Positions 14,634-23,292 of a stretch of 62,573 nucleotides of DNA are shown here, one piece after another. The notes beneath the pieces are model-generated. The model saw nothing but the letters and a program-made list of their open reading frames with translations. It was not told where the DNA came from and searched no databases. How positions within the stretch are numbered: the first letter of the stretch is position 1; the number at the start of each line of letters is the position of its first letter. The stretch comes from Clostridiales bacterium (GTDB taxonomy: Bacteria; Bacillota; Clostridia; Christensenellales; Pumilibacteraceae), in contig JAFLVE010000108.1 of NCBI GenBank assembly GCA_022511445.1, forward strand, positions 1 through 62,573, written 5' to 3'. The position numbers were made by a program, and so were the translations under genes.

Positions 14634-15350
14634 TTAATCTTCCGTCTTGACTTCTCGAATTATCGATACCTCGCCGGCGTCGACGGAGACGGTTGCCATG
14701 CCGATTCTTACTATCAGCGAGCCGTCCTTTTCGACGCGTTCCGCGTGGCCCTGAACTTTTACGTCGCCGCGCATAAACGAGACCGTTTTGTTTACGGTGT
14801 CGCACAATGCGTTGTAGCGGTTACAGTCGAAGGGGAGTAGGGTCGCCGCGTGAATGCGCTTAATAAGGTCGGTGCAAAACTCGGTCGCTCTGCACTCGTT
14901 GGCGTTAAGAGTTGCGGCGCCATCGATACCGGCAAGCTCGAGGTCGCGTATATCGGTTGCGTAGTTGATTCCGATGCCGATAAGATATTCCCCGCGCCGC
15001 GGACATTTAACAAGTATTCCCGCCGCCTTTTTTCCGCCAAGCATGACGTCGTTGACCCATTTAAGCGTGGTGTCGAGCCCACAAACCGCTTTAATCGTGT
15101 CGTGAGCGGCAAGCCCCACGGCGGGGGTTAAAGTGTGCGCGTTGATATTCAGCCCGACCTCGCGCATGACGATATACAAACCTCCGGGCGGGGAGAAAAA
15201 TTTGTGGTCGCCACGTCCCTCGCCGAATACCTGCGACTGCGCGATAATAACGTCGTTATCGCCAAGCTCGTTAAACGTAGACTTGCACGAGCGTACCGAA
15301 AGTATTTTAAGCCCGGTGGCTTTTTTTATGTAACGCTTATCGATTACCAT
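14634..15350 (-). CDS. birA: Biotin-[acetyl-CoA-carboxylase] ligase, catalytic domain only
   Basis: A 238-residue biotin protein ligase that activates biotin as biotinyl-AMP and attaches it to a lysine of biotin carrier proteins. The biotin/ATP loop GEGRGDHKFFSPPGG is at 43-57, KWVND at 97-101 and GGKKAAGIL at 105-113; the small C-terminal SH3-like domain follows. It lacks the N-terminal helix-turn-helix of bifunctional BirA, so it is not expected to repress transcription by itself. The start ATG is 9 nt beyond a TATAAT box and has no ribosome site, predicting a leader of only 2-3 nt. It diverges from apbE. Confidence 0.9.
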   Translation of the reverse strand: MVIDKRYIKKATGLKILSVRSCKSTFNELGDNDVIIAQSQVFGEGRGDHKFFSPPGGLYIVMREVGLNINAHTLTPAVGLAAHDTIKAVCGLDTTLKWVNDVMLGGKKAAGILVKCPRRGEYLIGIGINYATDIRDLELAGIDGAATLNANECRATEFCTDLIKRIHAATLLPFDCNRYNALCDTVNKTVSFMRGDVKVQGHAERVEKDGSLIVRIGMATVSVDAGEVSIIREVKTED

Positions 15351-15359
15351 GTGCGATAT

Positions 15360-15388
15360 ATTATACTACTTCTGCCGACAGGAATCAA
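15360..15388 (-). promoter_or_regulatory. Promoter of birA, near-leaderless spacing
   Basis: Minus strand: TTGATT, a 17-bp spacer and TATAAT, ending 9 nt before the birA ATG. It lies back-to-back with the apbE promoter in an 81-nt divergent gap. Confidence 0.7.
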
Positions 15389-15396
15389 GCGAACTC

Positions 15397-15425
15397 TTGC
15401 AAACGCGGTTATATTGTGGTATACT
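15397..15425 (+). promoter_or_regulatory. Promoter of the apbE operon, leaderless spacing
   Basis: TTGCAA (15397-15402), a 17-bp spacer with extended TG and TATACT (15420-15425). The GTG start at 15432 is 6 nt further on, at the expected transcription start. Confidence 0.75.
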
Positions 15426-15431
15426 TTTTGT

Positions 15432-16568
15432 GTGAAAAAGATTGCTTTATCGATAATCACGACGATTTGCGTTTTATTCGCTTTTCTCTGCGGCTGTTCC
15501 GCTTCGGGATATACCGCGTTTTCGGAGGTGTATGCCTTTTCCGACGACATACTGTTTTCGGCGCGCATACTCGGCGGAAGGGCGGAGTACGCGCACGAGC
15601 GAATGGTAAAAACAATAGCCGAAATAAACGCCCAAGCCTCGACAACGTTACAATCTGGCGACTTATATAAATTCAACGCTTCGAGCGCAGGAAATAAAGT
15701 ACAAGTAGGCGAGCACGTTTATAATCTGTTTACGCTCGGCGCCGAGTACTTCGAAAAGACAAACGGCGCGTTTAATATTGCCGCCGCGCCGCTGTTATCA
15801 CTTTGGCATATCGACGCCCTCTCTCTCGGAGGAGCGGTTACCTCATTGCCGTCGCCGCAGGAGGTTGCGGACGCGCTCGAATACTGTAACCCCGCGCTTG
15901 TCACCGCCGAGGAAGCTGACGGAAAGTATTATCTTACAAAGCTCGACGGCAGGGTTAAGCTCGACTTCGGCGGCATTGCAAAGGGTTATGCCGCGGACAG
16001 GTGCGTAGACATACTCGATTCCTACGACGATATCAAGTCGGCGCTCATAGACATTTCGGGCAACGCGTATTTTTACGGTAATTATGTAGCGGGCGGTAGG
16101 CAGCTCGATTGGAACGTTGCCGTTGTGTCGCCTCGACCGAGAAAAGCGATAGAGCGCGGGTACGTGTGCGCGGCGGTCGTCGGCGCGGATAATTCCGCCG
16201 TTACGAGCGGAGATTATATGCGCTATAACGAGTTCGGTGAGGGAGACGGTAAAATATACGTCCCGCACATTTTGGGCGTTGACGGCGTTCCTATCGGCTT
16301 ACAGTGGAACGATTTTACGGGGGCGTGGGAAAACGCCGACGAGTTTGTAATATCCGCGACGGTAATCGGGGAAAGCAGTGCGGTGAGCGATATTCTCTCT
16401 ACGGCGGTCAGCGCGCTCGGGTTTGAAGCGGGCGGTGCGCTTTTAAAAAACTCGGGTTATAAAGGGTTGATTTTTACCGAAAAAAGGTTTACAATTATTA
16501 ACGGAGTTAAGCTCTATAAGCCCGACGAGTACGACGGCTTCGCTCGGTACACTTATTATGAACTTTGA
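15432..16568 (+). CDS. apbE: FAD:protein FMN transferase lipoprotein
   Basis: A 378-residue flavin transferase that uses FAD to attach FMN to a Thr or Ser of target flavoproteins outside the membrane. It has a lipoprotein signal with lipobox LCGC (Cys22). The ApbE signatures are LDFGGIAKG at 177-185, VTSGDYMRY at 258-266 and the metal-binding Asp320 with ST at 323-324. I start it at GTG 15432: the signal peptide begins there, and an open frame extending further upstream covers only promoter DNA and antisense birA. RnfG and RnfD, the usual targets, are encoded 22 kb away. It overlaps the NusG-II gene by 11 nt. Confidence 0.92.
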   Translation: MKKIALSIITTICVLFAFLCGCSASGYTAFSEVYAFSDDILFSARILGGRAEYAHERMVKTIAEINAQASTTLQSGDLYKFNASSAGNKVQVGEHVYNLFTLGAEYFEKTNGAFNIAAAPLLSLWHIDALSLGGAVTSLPSPQEVADALEYCNPALVTAEEADGKYYLTKLDGRVKLDFGGIAKGYAADRCVDILDSYDDIKSALIDISGNAYFYGNYVAGGRQLDWNVAVVSPRPRKAIERGYVCAAVVGADNSAVTSGDYMRYNEFGEGDGKIYVPHILGVDGVPIGLQWNDFTGAWENADEFVISATVIGESSAVSDILSTAVSALGFEAGGALLKNSGYKGLIFTEKRFTIINGVKLYKPDEYDGFARYTYYEL

Positions 16569-16938
16569 AAATATCGAAAAGCTGAAAAAATCCAAGCCGA
16601 TAACCGTGCTCGACATAATACTTTTTGCGGTTTTTGTCGTCGCAATAGGCGTTTCGTTTTGGGCGGTTTACAGGCGACCGAAAAGCACCGTACTAATCAC
16701 CGCGCCGTCGTACAGCCGAGAACTGTCCATATCGGATAACGCGGTAATCGAGCTCGAGCACCTTACCGTGCATATCGAATTAGGTAAAGTGTGGGTTACC
16801 GATTCCGATTGTCCAGACAAGATTTGCGAGCACACCGGCAAAATCTCGCGCGCGGGCGAGTCGATAGTCTGCCTGCCTTACGGAATTGTAATAACGATAA
16901 ACGGTCGGTCGGACGTGCAGTGGGTGATAGGGCGATGA
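16558..16938 (+). CDS. Membrane-anchored NusG domain II protein
   Basis: A 126-residue protein with one membrane helix (about 18-40) and an extracytoplasmic NusG-II-type domain with the signature DCPDKICEHTGKI and IVCLPYG, which carries three cysteines. It is not the transcription factor NusG. Genes of this family regularly sit between apbE and a Gx transporter in anaerobic Bacillota. From memory, the same three families occur in the flavin-based extracellular electron transfer locus of Listeria (as EetA with EetB and FmnB). It overlaps apbE by 11 nt and the next gene by 4 nt, so all three are co-translated. Confidence 0.85.
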   Translation: MNFENIEKLKKSKPITVLDIILFAVFVVAIGVSFWAVYRRPKSTVLITAPSYSRELSISDNAVIELEHLTVHIELGKVWVTDSDCPDKICEHTGKISRAGESIVCLPYGIVITINGRSDVQWVIGR

Positions 16939-17513
16939 AGCGGTTACTTAACAAGAGCATTAACATAGGTAGCCGAGAAGCCGCGGTTAACAGATTCGAC
17001 GCGCGGAGAATATCGACCTTAGCGCTTCTTACGTGTATCGGGCTTATAGTGTCGATAATCGAGAACATGTTCCCGCCGCCCATTCCGCTCGCGCCCGGAG
17101 CAAAGCTCGGACTCGGCAACGTCGCTTCGCTAATCGCGCTTATCGTTTCGGGCGTGCCCGACGCGTTTATCGTGGCGATACTTAAGTGCGTGCTCGTCGC
17201 GCTCATTTCGGGCAACGTGTCCGCGCTTATGTATTCGGTGCCGTCGGCAACGGTTGCGCTTGCTATCGAGATTGTACTATATAAACTGCTTTTCGGTAAA
17301 ATGTCCGTGCCGATGATAAGCCTAATCGGCGCAATGGTGTTTAACGCCGTTCAGCTTACGGTAGCAAGCCTTATTACGAGGGTAAACCTTATAACGCTGT
17401 TGCCGTGGCTGATGCTTGCGGGGTTGCTTGCGGGCGCGTTTACGGGATTTTTGGCTTATGCGATTATTTTAAGACTGCCGTACTCGGTGTACGGAAGAAA
17501 AAACAAAGGGTAA
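16935..17513 (+). CDS. Gx transporter family membrane protein
   Basis: A 192-residue protein of the Hpre_diP_synt_I family, often annotated as heptaprenyl diphosphate synthase component I and now as Gx transporter. After a basic N-terminus of about 25 residues come five or six membrane helices; the signature IENMFPPPIPLAPGAKLGLGN is followed by FNA near the fifth helix, as in ECF-type substrate-binding subunits. A role in quinone or flavin supply for the ApbE-linked electron chain is inferred from context only. The ATG overlaps the preceding stop (ATGA). Confidence 0.87.
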   Translation: MKRLLNKSINIGSREAAVNRFDARRISTLALLTCIGLIVSIIENMFPPPIPLAPGAKLGLGNVASLIALIVSGVPDAFIVAILKCVLVALISGNVSALMYSVPSATVALAIEIVLYKLLFGKMSVPMISLIGAMVFNAVQLTVASLITRVNLITLLPWLMLAGLLAGAFTGFLAYAIILRLPYSVYGRKNKG

Positions 17514-17515
17514 AT

Positions 17516-18712
17516 ATGTACAAGTTCAGCGACAGGATAAAAAATATGGACGGGACGGCGACGAGAGAGATTCTAAAGCTCACGTCTAAGCCCGACATAA
17601 TATCGTTTGCGGGCGGTATGCCCGGAACGTGCTGTTTGCCCAACGATATTATCCGCGAAATCGCGAGCGATATCCTCGGCAACAAGAGCGCGGTTACCAC
17701 TTTGCAGTACGGTCAGAGCGAGGGCGTAAAGGAATTTCTCGAAACCATGCGCGGCTATATGGGCGAACTCGGGCTTAAAGGCGTAGAGCTGAATAACCTT
17801 CAGGCGCTTTCCGGCGGGCAGCAGGGGCTCGACCTTATGTGTAAGGCGTTTATCAATAAGGGCGATACGATTCTCGTCGAAAACCCGACGTACCTTGCGT
17901 TTTTACAGATTGCAAACACGTACGAAGCGAACGTAGTCGGCGTCGACGCGGACGATAACGGACTGATTCTATCCGACCTCGAGCAAAAGCTGAATAAATA
18001 CAAGCCCAAGCTTTTATATACCGTACCGACCTTTTCAAACCCCACGGGCAAAACCTACACCGCCGAAAACAGAAAGGCAATAGTCGAGCTTTGCGACAGC
18101 GTGGGCACGGTTATAATCGAGGACGACCCGTACGGCAGACTGCGCTACGACGGCAAGGACGTTCCGCTACTGAAGTCGTTTGATAAGACGGGCTCGGTCG
18201 TTTATATAACAAGCTTTTCCAAGACGATTGCTCCGTCGCTCCGCGTCGCGGTGGCGTGCGGTGCTCCCGAGGTTATACGAAAGGTTACGATCGGTAAGCA
18301 GAATACCGACGTACACAATCCGGCGCTCACTCAGCTTATAGTTTCCGAGTATTTCGCGCGGGGGTATTACTATAAAAAGCTCGAAGAGAATAAGGCGATT
18401 TTCAAAGAGCGAAAGGACGCGATGCTTTTTGCGCTAGATAAGTATATGTCTAAGGAGGTTGTCTACACGCGGCCGAACGGCGGATTGTTTATTTGGATGA
18501 CTCTCCCCGAGTATATCGACGCTAAAGCAATGCTTCCCGAGGCAATCGAGAAAAAGGTTGCGTACATTCAAGGCTGTGAGTTCTATGCGGACGGTAGCGG
18601 CAAAAACACGATGAGACTTAACTTTTCCAACTCCGATACGGACCGAATCGATACGGGTATAAAGATAATCTCGGAGCTTGTGAATAAAAAGATAAAGGAG
18701 CACAAGGCATGA
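17516..18712 (+). CDS. PLP-dependent class I/II aminotransferase (LysN/ARO8-like)
   Basis: A 398-residue fold-type I aminotransferase resembling 2-aminoadipate transaminase and the catalytic half of MocR proteins, without a DNA-binding domain. The signatures are FAGGMP near 31-36, LSGGQQGLDL at 98-107, PTFSNPTG at 171-178 with Asn175, the cofactor-pairing Asp203 and Tyr206, and the PLP lysine Lys236 in SFSKTIAPSLR. It probably moves amino groups between an aromatic or branched amino acid and 2-oxoglutarate; the substrate cannot be fixed by eye. I chose ATG 17516, 5 nt after AAAGGG. It is 2 nt past the Gx gene and overlaps tyrS by 4 nt. Confidence 0.88.
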   Translation: MYKFSDRIKNMDGTATREILKLTSKPDIISFAGGMPGTCCLPNDIIREIASDILGNKSAVTTLQYGQSEGVKEFLETMRGYMGELGLKGVELNNLQALSGGQQGLDLMCKAFINKGDTILVENPTYLAFLQIANTYEANVVGVDADDNGLILSDLEQKLNKYKPKLLYTVPTFSNPTGKTYTAENRKAIVELCDSVGTVIIEDDPYGRLRYDGKDVPLLKSFDKTGSVVYITSFSKTIAPSLRVAVACGAPEVIRKVTIGKQNTDVHNPALTQLIVSEYFARGYYYKKLEENKAIFKERKDAMLFALDKYMSKEVVYTRPNGGLFIWMTLPEYIDAKAMLPEAIEKKVAYIQGCEFYADGSGKNTMRLNFSNSDTDRIDTGIKIISELVNKKIKEHKA

Positions 18713-19920
18713 AAGAAAACGTTTACGACACGCTTGAAAGGCGAGGTTTTATAAAACAGACTGTTTACAAGGACGATCTTTATAAGCTGCTCGGCACGGA
18801 GTCGGTAATTTTTTATTGCGGCTTCGACCCTACGGCGGACAGTCTCCACATCGGGCATTTTATCCCGCTAATGATGGCGTCCATTATGCAAAAGGCGGGG
18901 CATAAGCCCATTCTTCTCGTCGGCGGCGGCACAGCTATGATCGGCGATCCGTCGGGCAGAAACGATATGCGCTCCATGATGACGAAAGAGACTATCGAGG
19001 CCAACGTAGCAAAAATAAAAGTTCAGCTCGGTCGGTTTGTCAGCTTCGAGGGCGAAAACGCCGCGCGCATAGTCAATAACGCCGATTGGCTCTTAAACCT
19101 TAACTATATCGACTTTTTGCGTAAATACGGCGCGTACCTATCCGTAAATAAAATGCTCACCGCCGATTGCTTTAAAACGAGGCTCGAAAAAGGTCTGTCG
19201 TTTTTGGAGTTTAACTATATGCCCATGCAGGCGTACGACTTTTTGCGGCTTTACGAGGACTACGGCTGTGCGCTCGAGGTTGGCGGAAACGACCAATGGA
19301 GCAATATCCTTGCGGGCGCCGATTTTATTCGCCGTGTAGCGCATAAGGACGCGTACGCGCTTACATGCACCCTCCTTGAGACAAAGGACGGCAAAAAGAT
19401 GGGTAAAACCCAAAAGGGCGCGCTGTGGCTCGACGCGGAGCGCACCACTCCCTACGAGATGTATCAGTATTTTAGAAACGTGGACGACGAAGAGGTCGAA
19501 AACTGCTTACGCCTTTTGACCTTTGTCGAGCTTGACGAAATAAAGGAGCTTTGCGCGCACCGCGACGAGCGTATAAACGTCGCAAAAAAACGCCTTGCTT
19601 ACGAGGTCGTAAAGCTTATTCACGGCGAGGACGCCGCCGCTAAGGCGCAGAGTGAGACCGAGGCGGCTTTCGAGGGCGGAAGCTGCGAGATGCCCGTATC
19701 CGAAATATCCGCAAACGGCGAAACTCAAATAGTGGACGTAATGGTGTCGGTCGGCGTCGCAAAATCCAAGAGCGAAGCGAGAAGATTAATAGAGGGCGGC
19801 GGAGTAAAGGTGGACGAAACAAAGGTCGATAACGTAGGCGGAAAAATATCCGACTATGTAAAAGGCAACGAGTTTGTTTTGTCGAAGGGCAAAAAGACTC
19901 GGCTCAAAATCAAGTTTTAA
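18709..19920 (+). CDS. tyrS: Tyrosyl-tRNA synthetase
   Basis: A 403-residue class I synthetase that charges tRNA-Tyr. HIGH is exact at 47-50, the tyrosine-binding GGNDQWSNI is near 192-200, and the KMSKS loop appears as KMGKT at 230-234, a common variant. An S4 RNA-binding domain occupies about 336-400. Start and previous stop overlap as ATGA. No T-box leader is present directly upstream, as expected for an internal operon gene. The cognate tRNA-Tyr is also in this window, at 12867. Confidence 0.97.
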   Translation: MKENVYDTLERRGFIKQTVYKDDLYKLLGTESVIFYCGFDPTADSLHIGHFIPLMMASIMQKAGHKPILLVGGGTAMIGDPSGRNDMRSMMTKETIEANVAKIKVQLGRFVSFEGENAARIVNNADWLLNLNYIDFLRKYGAYLSVNKMLTADCFKTRLEKGLSFLEFNYMPMQAYDFLRLYEDYGCALEVGGNDQWSNILAGADFIRRVAHKDAYALTCTLLETKDGKKMGKTQKGALWLDAERTTPYEMYQYFRNVDDEEVENCLRLLTFVELDEIKELCAHRDERINVAKKRLAYEVVKLIHGEDAAAKAQSETEAAFEGGSCEMPVSEISANGETQIVDVMVSVGVAKSKSEARRLIEGGGVKVDETKVDNVGGKISDYVKGNEFVLSKGKKTRLKIKF

Positions 19921-20525
19921 TGTTTACGACGGTAAACACGGGCAAATACGAGCTGACTGTTAAAAAGTCGATTTTCATCGCGCTGTCGTTTGTCGTTGAC
20001 GGAAAGGACGAGGTTAAGTCGATTTCCGCCGAGCTGAAGAAAAAGTACAGTGACGCAACGCACGTCTGCGTAGGATTTATCTCGGACGAAAAGGGAGACG
20101 AGTTCGGTTACGACGACGACGGAGAGCCGAGCGGAACGGCGGGGAAACCTATTTACTCGGCGATTGAGGCGGCGGATCTAAGGCACACCATGATTGCGGT
20201 AGTAAGGTACTTCGGCGGAATTAAGCTGGGCGCGGGCGGTCTTACAAGAGCGTACCGCCAGGCGGCAAGCGAGCTTATTACTTCGGTAGGAATTTCAAAA
20301 CGCGAAAGGTTTTCGGAATACAAGGTTGAGTGCGATACCGCCGCGTATAAATCCGTTTCGTCCGTTTTGAAAAGCGGCGGGTGTACGCTCGATAAAATCG
20401 TGTTTAACGACAAGGTGAGTTTTACGGCGCGATGTCCGTCCCCCGTCGATATCGAAAAGCTTGTTATTCAGTTTGGCGTTAAGGCCGTTAAAACTGGCGA
20501 AGTTATATCGGAAACAGAAGAATGA
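19920..20525 (+). CDS. YigZ/IMPACT family protein
   Basis: A 201-residue UPF0029 protein. The N-terminal IMPACT domain shows DDDGEPSGTAGKP at about 61-73 and VVRYFGGIKLGAGGLTRAYR near 97-116; a small C-terminal domain (DUF1949-like) follows. In the eukaryotic relative the fold binds the translational regulator GCN1; bacterial YigZ is thought to affect translation or proteolysis, but its reaction is not settled. The ATG shares its first base with the tyrS stop (TAATG), so translation is coupled. Confidence 0.92.
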   Translation: MFTTVNTGKYELTVKKSIFIALSFVVDGKDEVKSISAELKKKYSDATHVCVGFISDEKGDEFGYDDDGEPSGTAGKPIYSAIEAADLRHTMIAVVRYFGGIKLGAGGLTRAYRQAASELITSVGISKRERFSEYKVECDTAAYKSVSSVLKSGGCTLDKIVFNDKVSFTARCPSPVDIEKLVIQFGVKAVKTGEVISETEE

Positions 20526-20563
20526 TTGACCGATAAAACGTTATAGGTGTTTTATAGCGAATT

Positions 20564-21505
20564 ATGAAAAGAATAGAAAGCGCAATAGAAATGCTGAAAA
20601 AAATCAGCGGAATATCGGCGGAAATATCTGCGCCCGCTTCCGATACACCGATCGGCGGCATTTATATCGGCAAGGATAGTTCTGGGTTTACGGTAAACGA
20701 CGGAGATAACACCGTTTATATATCGTTGCCGGTAACCGATACGGCTACGGTTGCGCTCGCTCGGGAATACGTTCTGTCGGCACTTAACGCCAAAACCGAC
20801 GTCGATCCCGTACGCGCGTTTTTAGAGGGGGGAGCGCTTCCGCCTTCCGTCCGCATAGGCAAAAACGATTACTATGTGTTCGCGGTGCACTGCACCACGC
20901 GAAACAAACGCGTTTACGAGTATCTTGTCGCCATGGCGGCACCGGACGATTTTGTGGCTATAATGTCGGACACTGTTACGGCGTTTTGCAAAAAGACCGA
21001 GGAGGATAACGATTATCAATCGGCAGGCGAGTTTGCTATCGTGCTTCAAGAAAACCTTTCCGAGGAGATAGAGGGCAAAATAAAAATTGGCGTCGGCGGA
21101 GTCGCTCACGGCACGACCGAGCTTCCGCTGTACTATTCGCACGCAAAGTCGGCGCTTGTCGGCGGCGCGGAATTCGACCCCAACAGCGATATTTATTCGT
21201 ACAAGGAATACGCGCTTATTAAGGTGCTTTCGGAGCTTCCGTCAAGCACAAAGGACAGATACGTAAAAACTGTGCTTGACAGAAACTTCCGTGCCGTTCT
21301 CGCCGACGAGGAGCTTATGACTGCGGCGGACGCGTTTATAAAACACTCGCTAAACATTTCGGAAGCGAGTAGGAGTATGTACGTTCACCGAAATACTCTA
21401 ATCTACCGAATAGACAAAATAGAAAAAATAACGGGACTTAATATACGCAACTTTAACGACGCCATGACTTTTCGCATAGCGTATCTCATTTCCAAAATGA
21501 TATAG
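20564..21505 (+). CDS. PucR/CdaR-type transcriptional regulator
   Basis: A 313-residue regulator with a C-terminal PucR-type helix-turn-helix at about 255-305: the segment SRSMYVHRNTLIYRIDKIEKITGL is typical of the CdaR/PucR family. The first 240 residues contain a degenerate GGDEF-like region (ALVGG near 195) as in many family members. Targets and inducer are unknown; aromatic, purine or sugar-acid metabolism are typical. There is no clear ribosome site. A TTATAG sequence ends 6 nt before the ATG, but the nearest -35 (TTGACC, 20526) is 20 bp away, so a leaderless start here is only possible. Confidence 0.85.
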   Translation: MKRIESAIEMLKKISGISAEISAPASDTPIGGIYIGKDSSGFTVNDGDNTVYISLPVTDTATVALAREYVLSALNAKTDVDPVRAFLEGGALPPSVRIGKNDYYVFAVHCTTRNKRVYEYLVAMAAPDDFVAIMSDTVTAFCKKTEEDNDYQSAGEFAIVLQENLSEEIEGKIKIGVGGVAHGTTELPLYYSHAKSALVGGAEFDPNSDIYSYKEYALIKVLSELPSSTKDRYVKTVLDRNFRAVLADEELMTAADAFIKHSLNISEASRSMYVHRNTLIYRIDKIEKITGLNIRNFNDAMTFRIAYLISKMI

Positions 21506-21516
21506 AGGCGGGCGAG

Positions 21517-21741
21517 TTAGCGCGCCTTGTCGAAGTATTTAATAATAGCGCCGAGTGTTTCCGCCGGAATAATGCGCTTAAACGAAGCGTAAACGTCCGG
21601 TCTCGGCGCTTTTTCTTGTTGCATTTTTGTTATAAGCGATCCTATTGCGGCAGGATCGTGGCTTTGCGTCGCCTTTATCAGAGCTTTTTCTTTTTCGCCG
21701 AGTCTACCGAGAAGTAACGGCAGCATTTGCTTTATATCCAT
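21517..21741 (-). CDS. Small hypothetical protein
   Basis: A 74-residue protein with no recognised domain. It is amphipathic and mostly helical (MDIKQMLPLLLGRL) and ends in a basic segment FDKAR. I start it at ATG 21741, 5 nt after AAAGGAG; a longer frame upstream lacks a ribosome site. It diverges from the next small gene across 62 nt and converges with the PucR-type gene. Confidence 0.6.
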   Translation of the reverse strand: MDIKQMLPLLLGRLGEKEKALIKATQSHDPAAIGSLITKMQQEKAPRPDVYASFKRIIPAETLGAIIKYFDKAR

Positions 21742-21803
21742 ATTTACTCCTTTATGAACAAAATAAATATCGCGTGCATACATTGTATTCATCGGAGGTG
21801 AAC

Positions 21804-22073
21804 ATGCGTCAATTAAAAAATTATTCGATAGGTGAGGATAAAAAGGAAAGCAACGATATTTCGGAGCCCGTTATTCCTTCTGCCGAAAAATACGACGGTC
21901 TTACAAGAGAACAGCTTTTGGAGGCATTAAAGCGCGCCGTGCTTTCCGCCAAGAACAACGATTCGTACAGCGCCGAACAGATAGAGGATTTTTGCAATTT
22001 CGTTACGCCTATGCTCGACGAGGAAGGGAAGGCACGGCTGACAGAAGTTATGTCTATAATAGACGAGGATTAG
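21804..22073 (+). CDS. Small hypothetical protein
   Basis: An 89-residue acidic protein: a variable N-terminus of about 30 residues, then a helical part (YDGLTREQLLEALKRAVL) that could be a dimerising or SAP-like helix pair. I do not recognise it. A strong GGAGGTG lies 3 nt before the ATG. Its stop codon abuts the end of the convergent cysteine desulfurase gene with no gap. Confidence 0.65.
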   Translation: MRQLKNYSIGEDKKESNDISEPVIPSAEKYDGLTREQLLEALKRAVLSAKNNDSYSAEQIEDFCNFVTPMLDEEGKARLTEVMSIIDED

Positions 22074-23192
22074 CTATTTGGCTATTTCGTAAACCGCTTT
22101 TACAAAGAACTCCGCTTCGGCGGGAGTGTTATTGTAGGATAATGAGGCGCGCACCGAACCCGTCGAGAGCGTTCCGTAGTATTTGTGCGCAAGCGGCGCG
22201 CAGTGCAGACCGCACCGTACCGCAATATCGTACTGCTCGTTTAAGATGTCCCCGACGGACGACGCGTTGAGCCCGTCGATATTAAAACACACGATGTTCG
22301 GCAAAAGGTTATATTTGCCGTATAGCTTTACTCTCGGGATTTTGTTCAGCTCGGCGCGAATAAAGTTGCCGCACTCGGAAAGATTGCGCTTTTCGGAAAT
22401 TGCAAGCGACTTAAAGTTGTTTATTGCGCTTATAAGCGAGTAAATTGCGTTAACGGGCATTGTGCCGCACTCCAATCCGTCGGGGATTTCCGTCGGCTGA
22501 ACGAGCGAATGAGAATCCGTTCCCGTGCCGCCGAAACGCACGGGATTTATTTTAACGTTTTTACGCACGCAAAGACAGCCCACGCCCTGAACTCCGTGCA
22601 AGCCCTTATGCGGCGAAAAACACAGCATGTCGCAGCCTATCTTTCGCATGTCCGTATCGTCGTAGCCGATCGACTGCGCGCCGTCCACAAGGTATATAAG
22701 CCCGTGGCGCTTGGCGACAAGTCCTATTGCGGCGACTGGAGCAACCACGCCCGAAACGTTGCTTACGTGGTTTGTGACAATCATATACGTGTCGCGCGTT
22801 ATCGCTTTTTCTACGTCGACGGGGCTTATTACGCCGTGCGCGTCGGGATTTACAATGGTATAATTTATTACTCCGCGCCGACGAAGCTCCTCGAGCGGGC
22901 GGAGCACCGAGTTATGCTCGAACACCGTAGCAATCACGTGTCCGCGCCGCGCGGTGCCGAAAATTGCGGTATTTAGCGCGTCCGTGCAGTTGAACGTAAA
23001 AACCGTTTCGTCCGCGCCTACAAGCTCGCAGACCGCCTCTCGCGCTTTATAAATAAGCGCCGCCGCCTTCATCGACGCGGAATGACTCCCTCGTCCCGCA
23101 TTGGCGCACAGGTTTTTAAGCGCGTAGTCGTTTGCCTTTATTACGCCTTGAGGCTTAACAAGGGTAGTAGCGGCGTTGTCGAAATAAATCAT
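22074..23192 (-). CDS. Cysteine desulfurase family protein (class V aminotransferase)
   Basis: A 372-residue PLP enzyme of the NifS/SufS/CsdA superfamily that would take sulfur or selenium from cysteine or selenocysteine as an enzyme-bound persulfide. It starts with YFDNAATT, has a TNHVSNVSG segment, the cofactor-pairing D.AQS, the PLP lysine in FSPHKGLHG and the active-site cysteine loop RCGLHCAP. I start at ATG 23192 (MIYFDNAATT), 9 nt behind GGGAG. It diverges from the DUF3343 gene; this pairing is typical of a desulfurase subgroup linked to sulfur or selenium delivery. Confidence 0.9.
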   Translation of the reverse strand: MIYFDNAATTLVKPQGVIKANDYALKNLCANAGRGSHSASMKAAALIYKAREAVCELVGADETVFTFNCTDALNTAIFGTARRGHVIATVFEHNSVLRPLEELRRRGVINYTIVNPDAHGVISPVDVEKAITRDTYMIVTNHVSNVSGVVAPVAAIGLVAKRHGLIYLVDGAQSIGYDDTDMRKIGCDMLCFSPHKGLHGVQGVGCLCVRKNVKINPVRFGGTGTDSHSLVQPTEIPDGLECGTMPVNAIYSLISAINNFKSLAISEKRNLSECGNFIRAELNKIPRVKLYGKYNLLPNIVCFNIDGLNASSVGDILNEQYDIAVRCGLHCAPLAHKYYGTLSTGSVRASLSYNNTPAEAEFFVKAVYEIAK

Positions 23193-23292
23193 GACCGATT
23201 TCTCCCTAATCACATATAACGGAATATGACCGTTAATAATACATTAATGCGATTTTTGGCGGTTTAGAACTAAAAAGAGGAAATAATAAATT

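Noticed and set aside
15135-15431. N-terminal extension of ApbE by 99 codons
   Set aside because: The extension reads through antisense birA and both promoters. A signal peptide with lipobox begins at the GTG at 15432.
18600-18709. T-box riboswitch before tyrS
   Set aside because: The gene overlaps the aminotransferase stop codon, and no T-box motif (GGGTGGNACCGCG) or specifier hairpin is visible.
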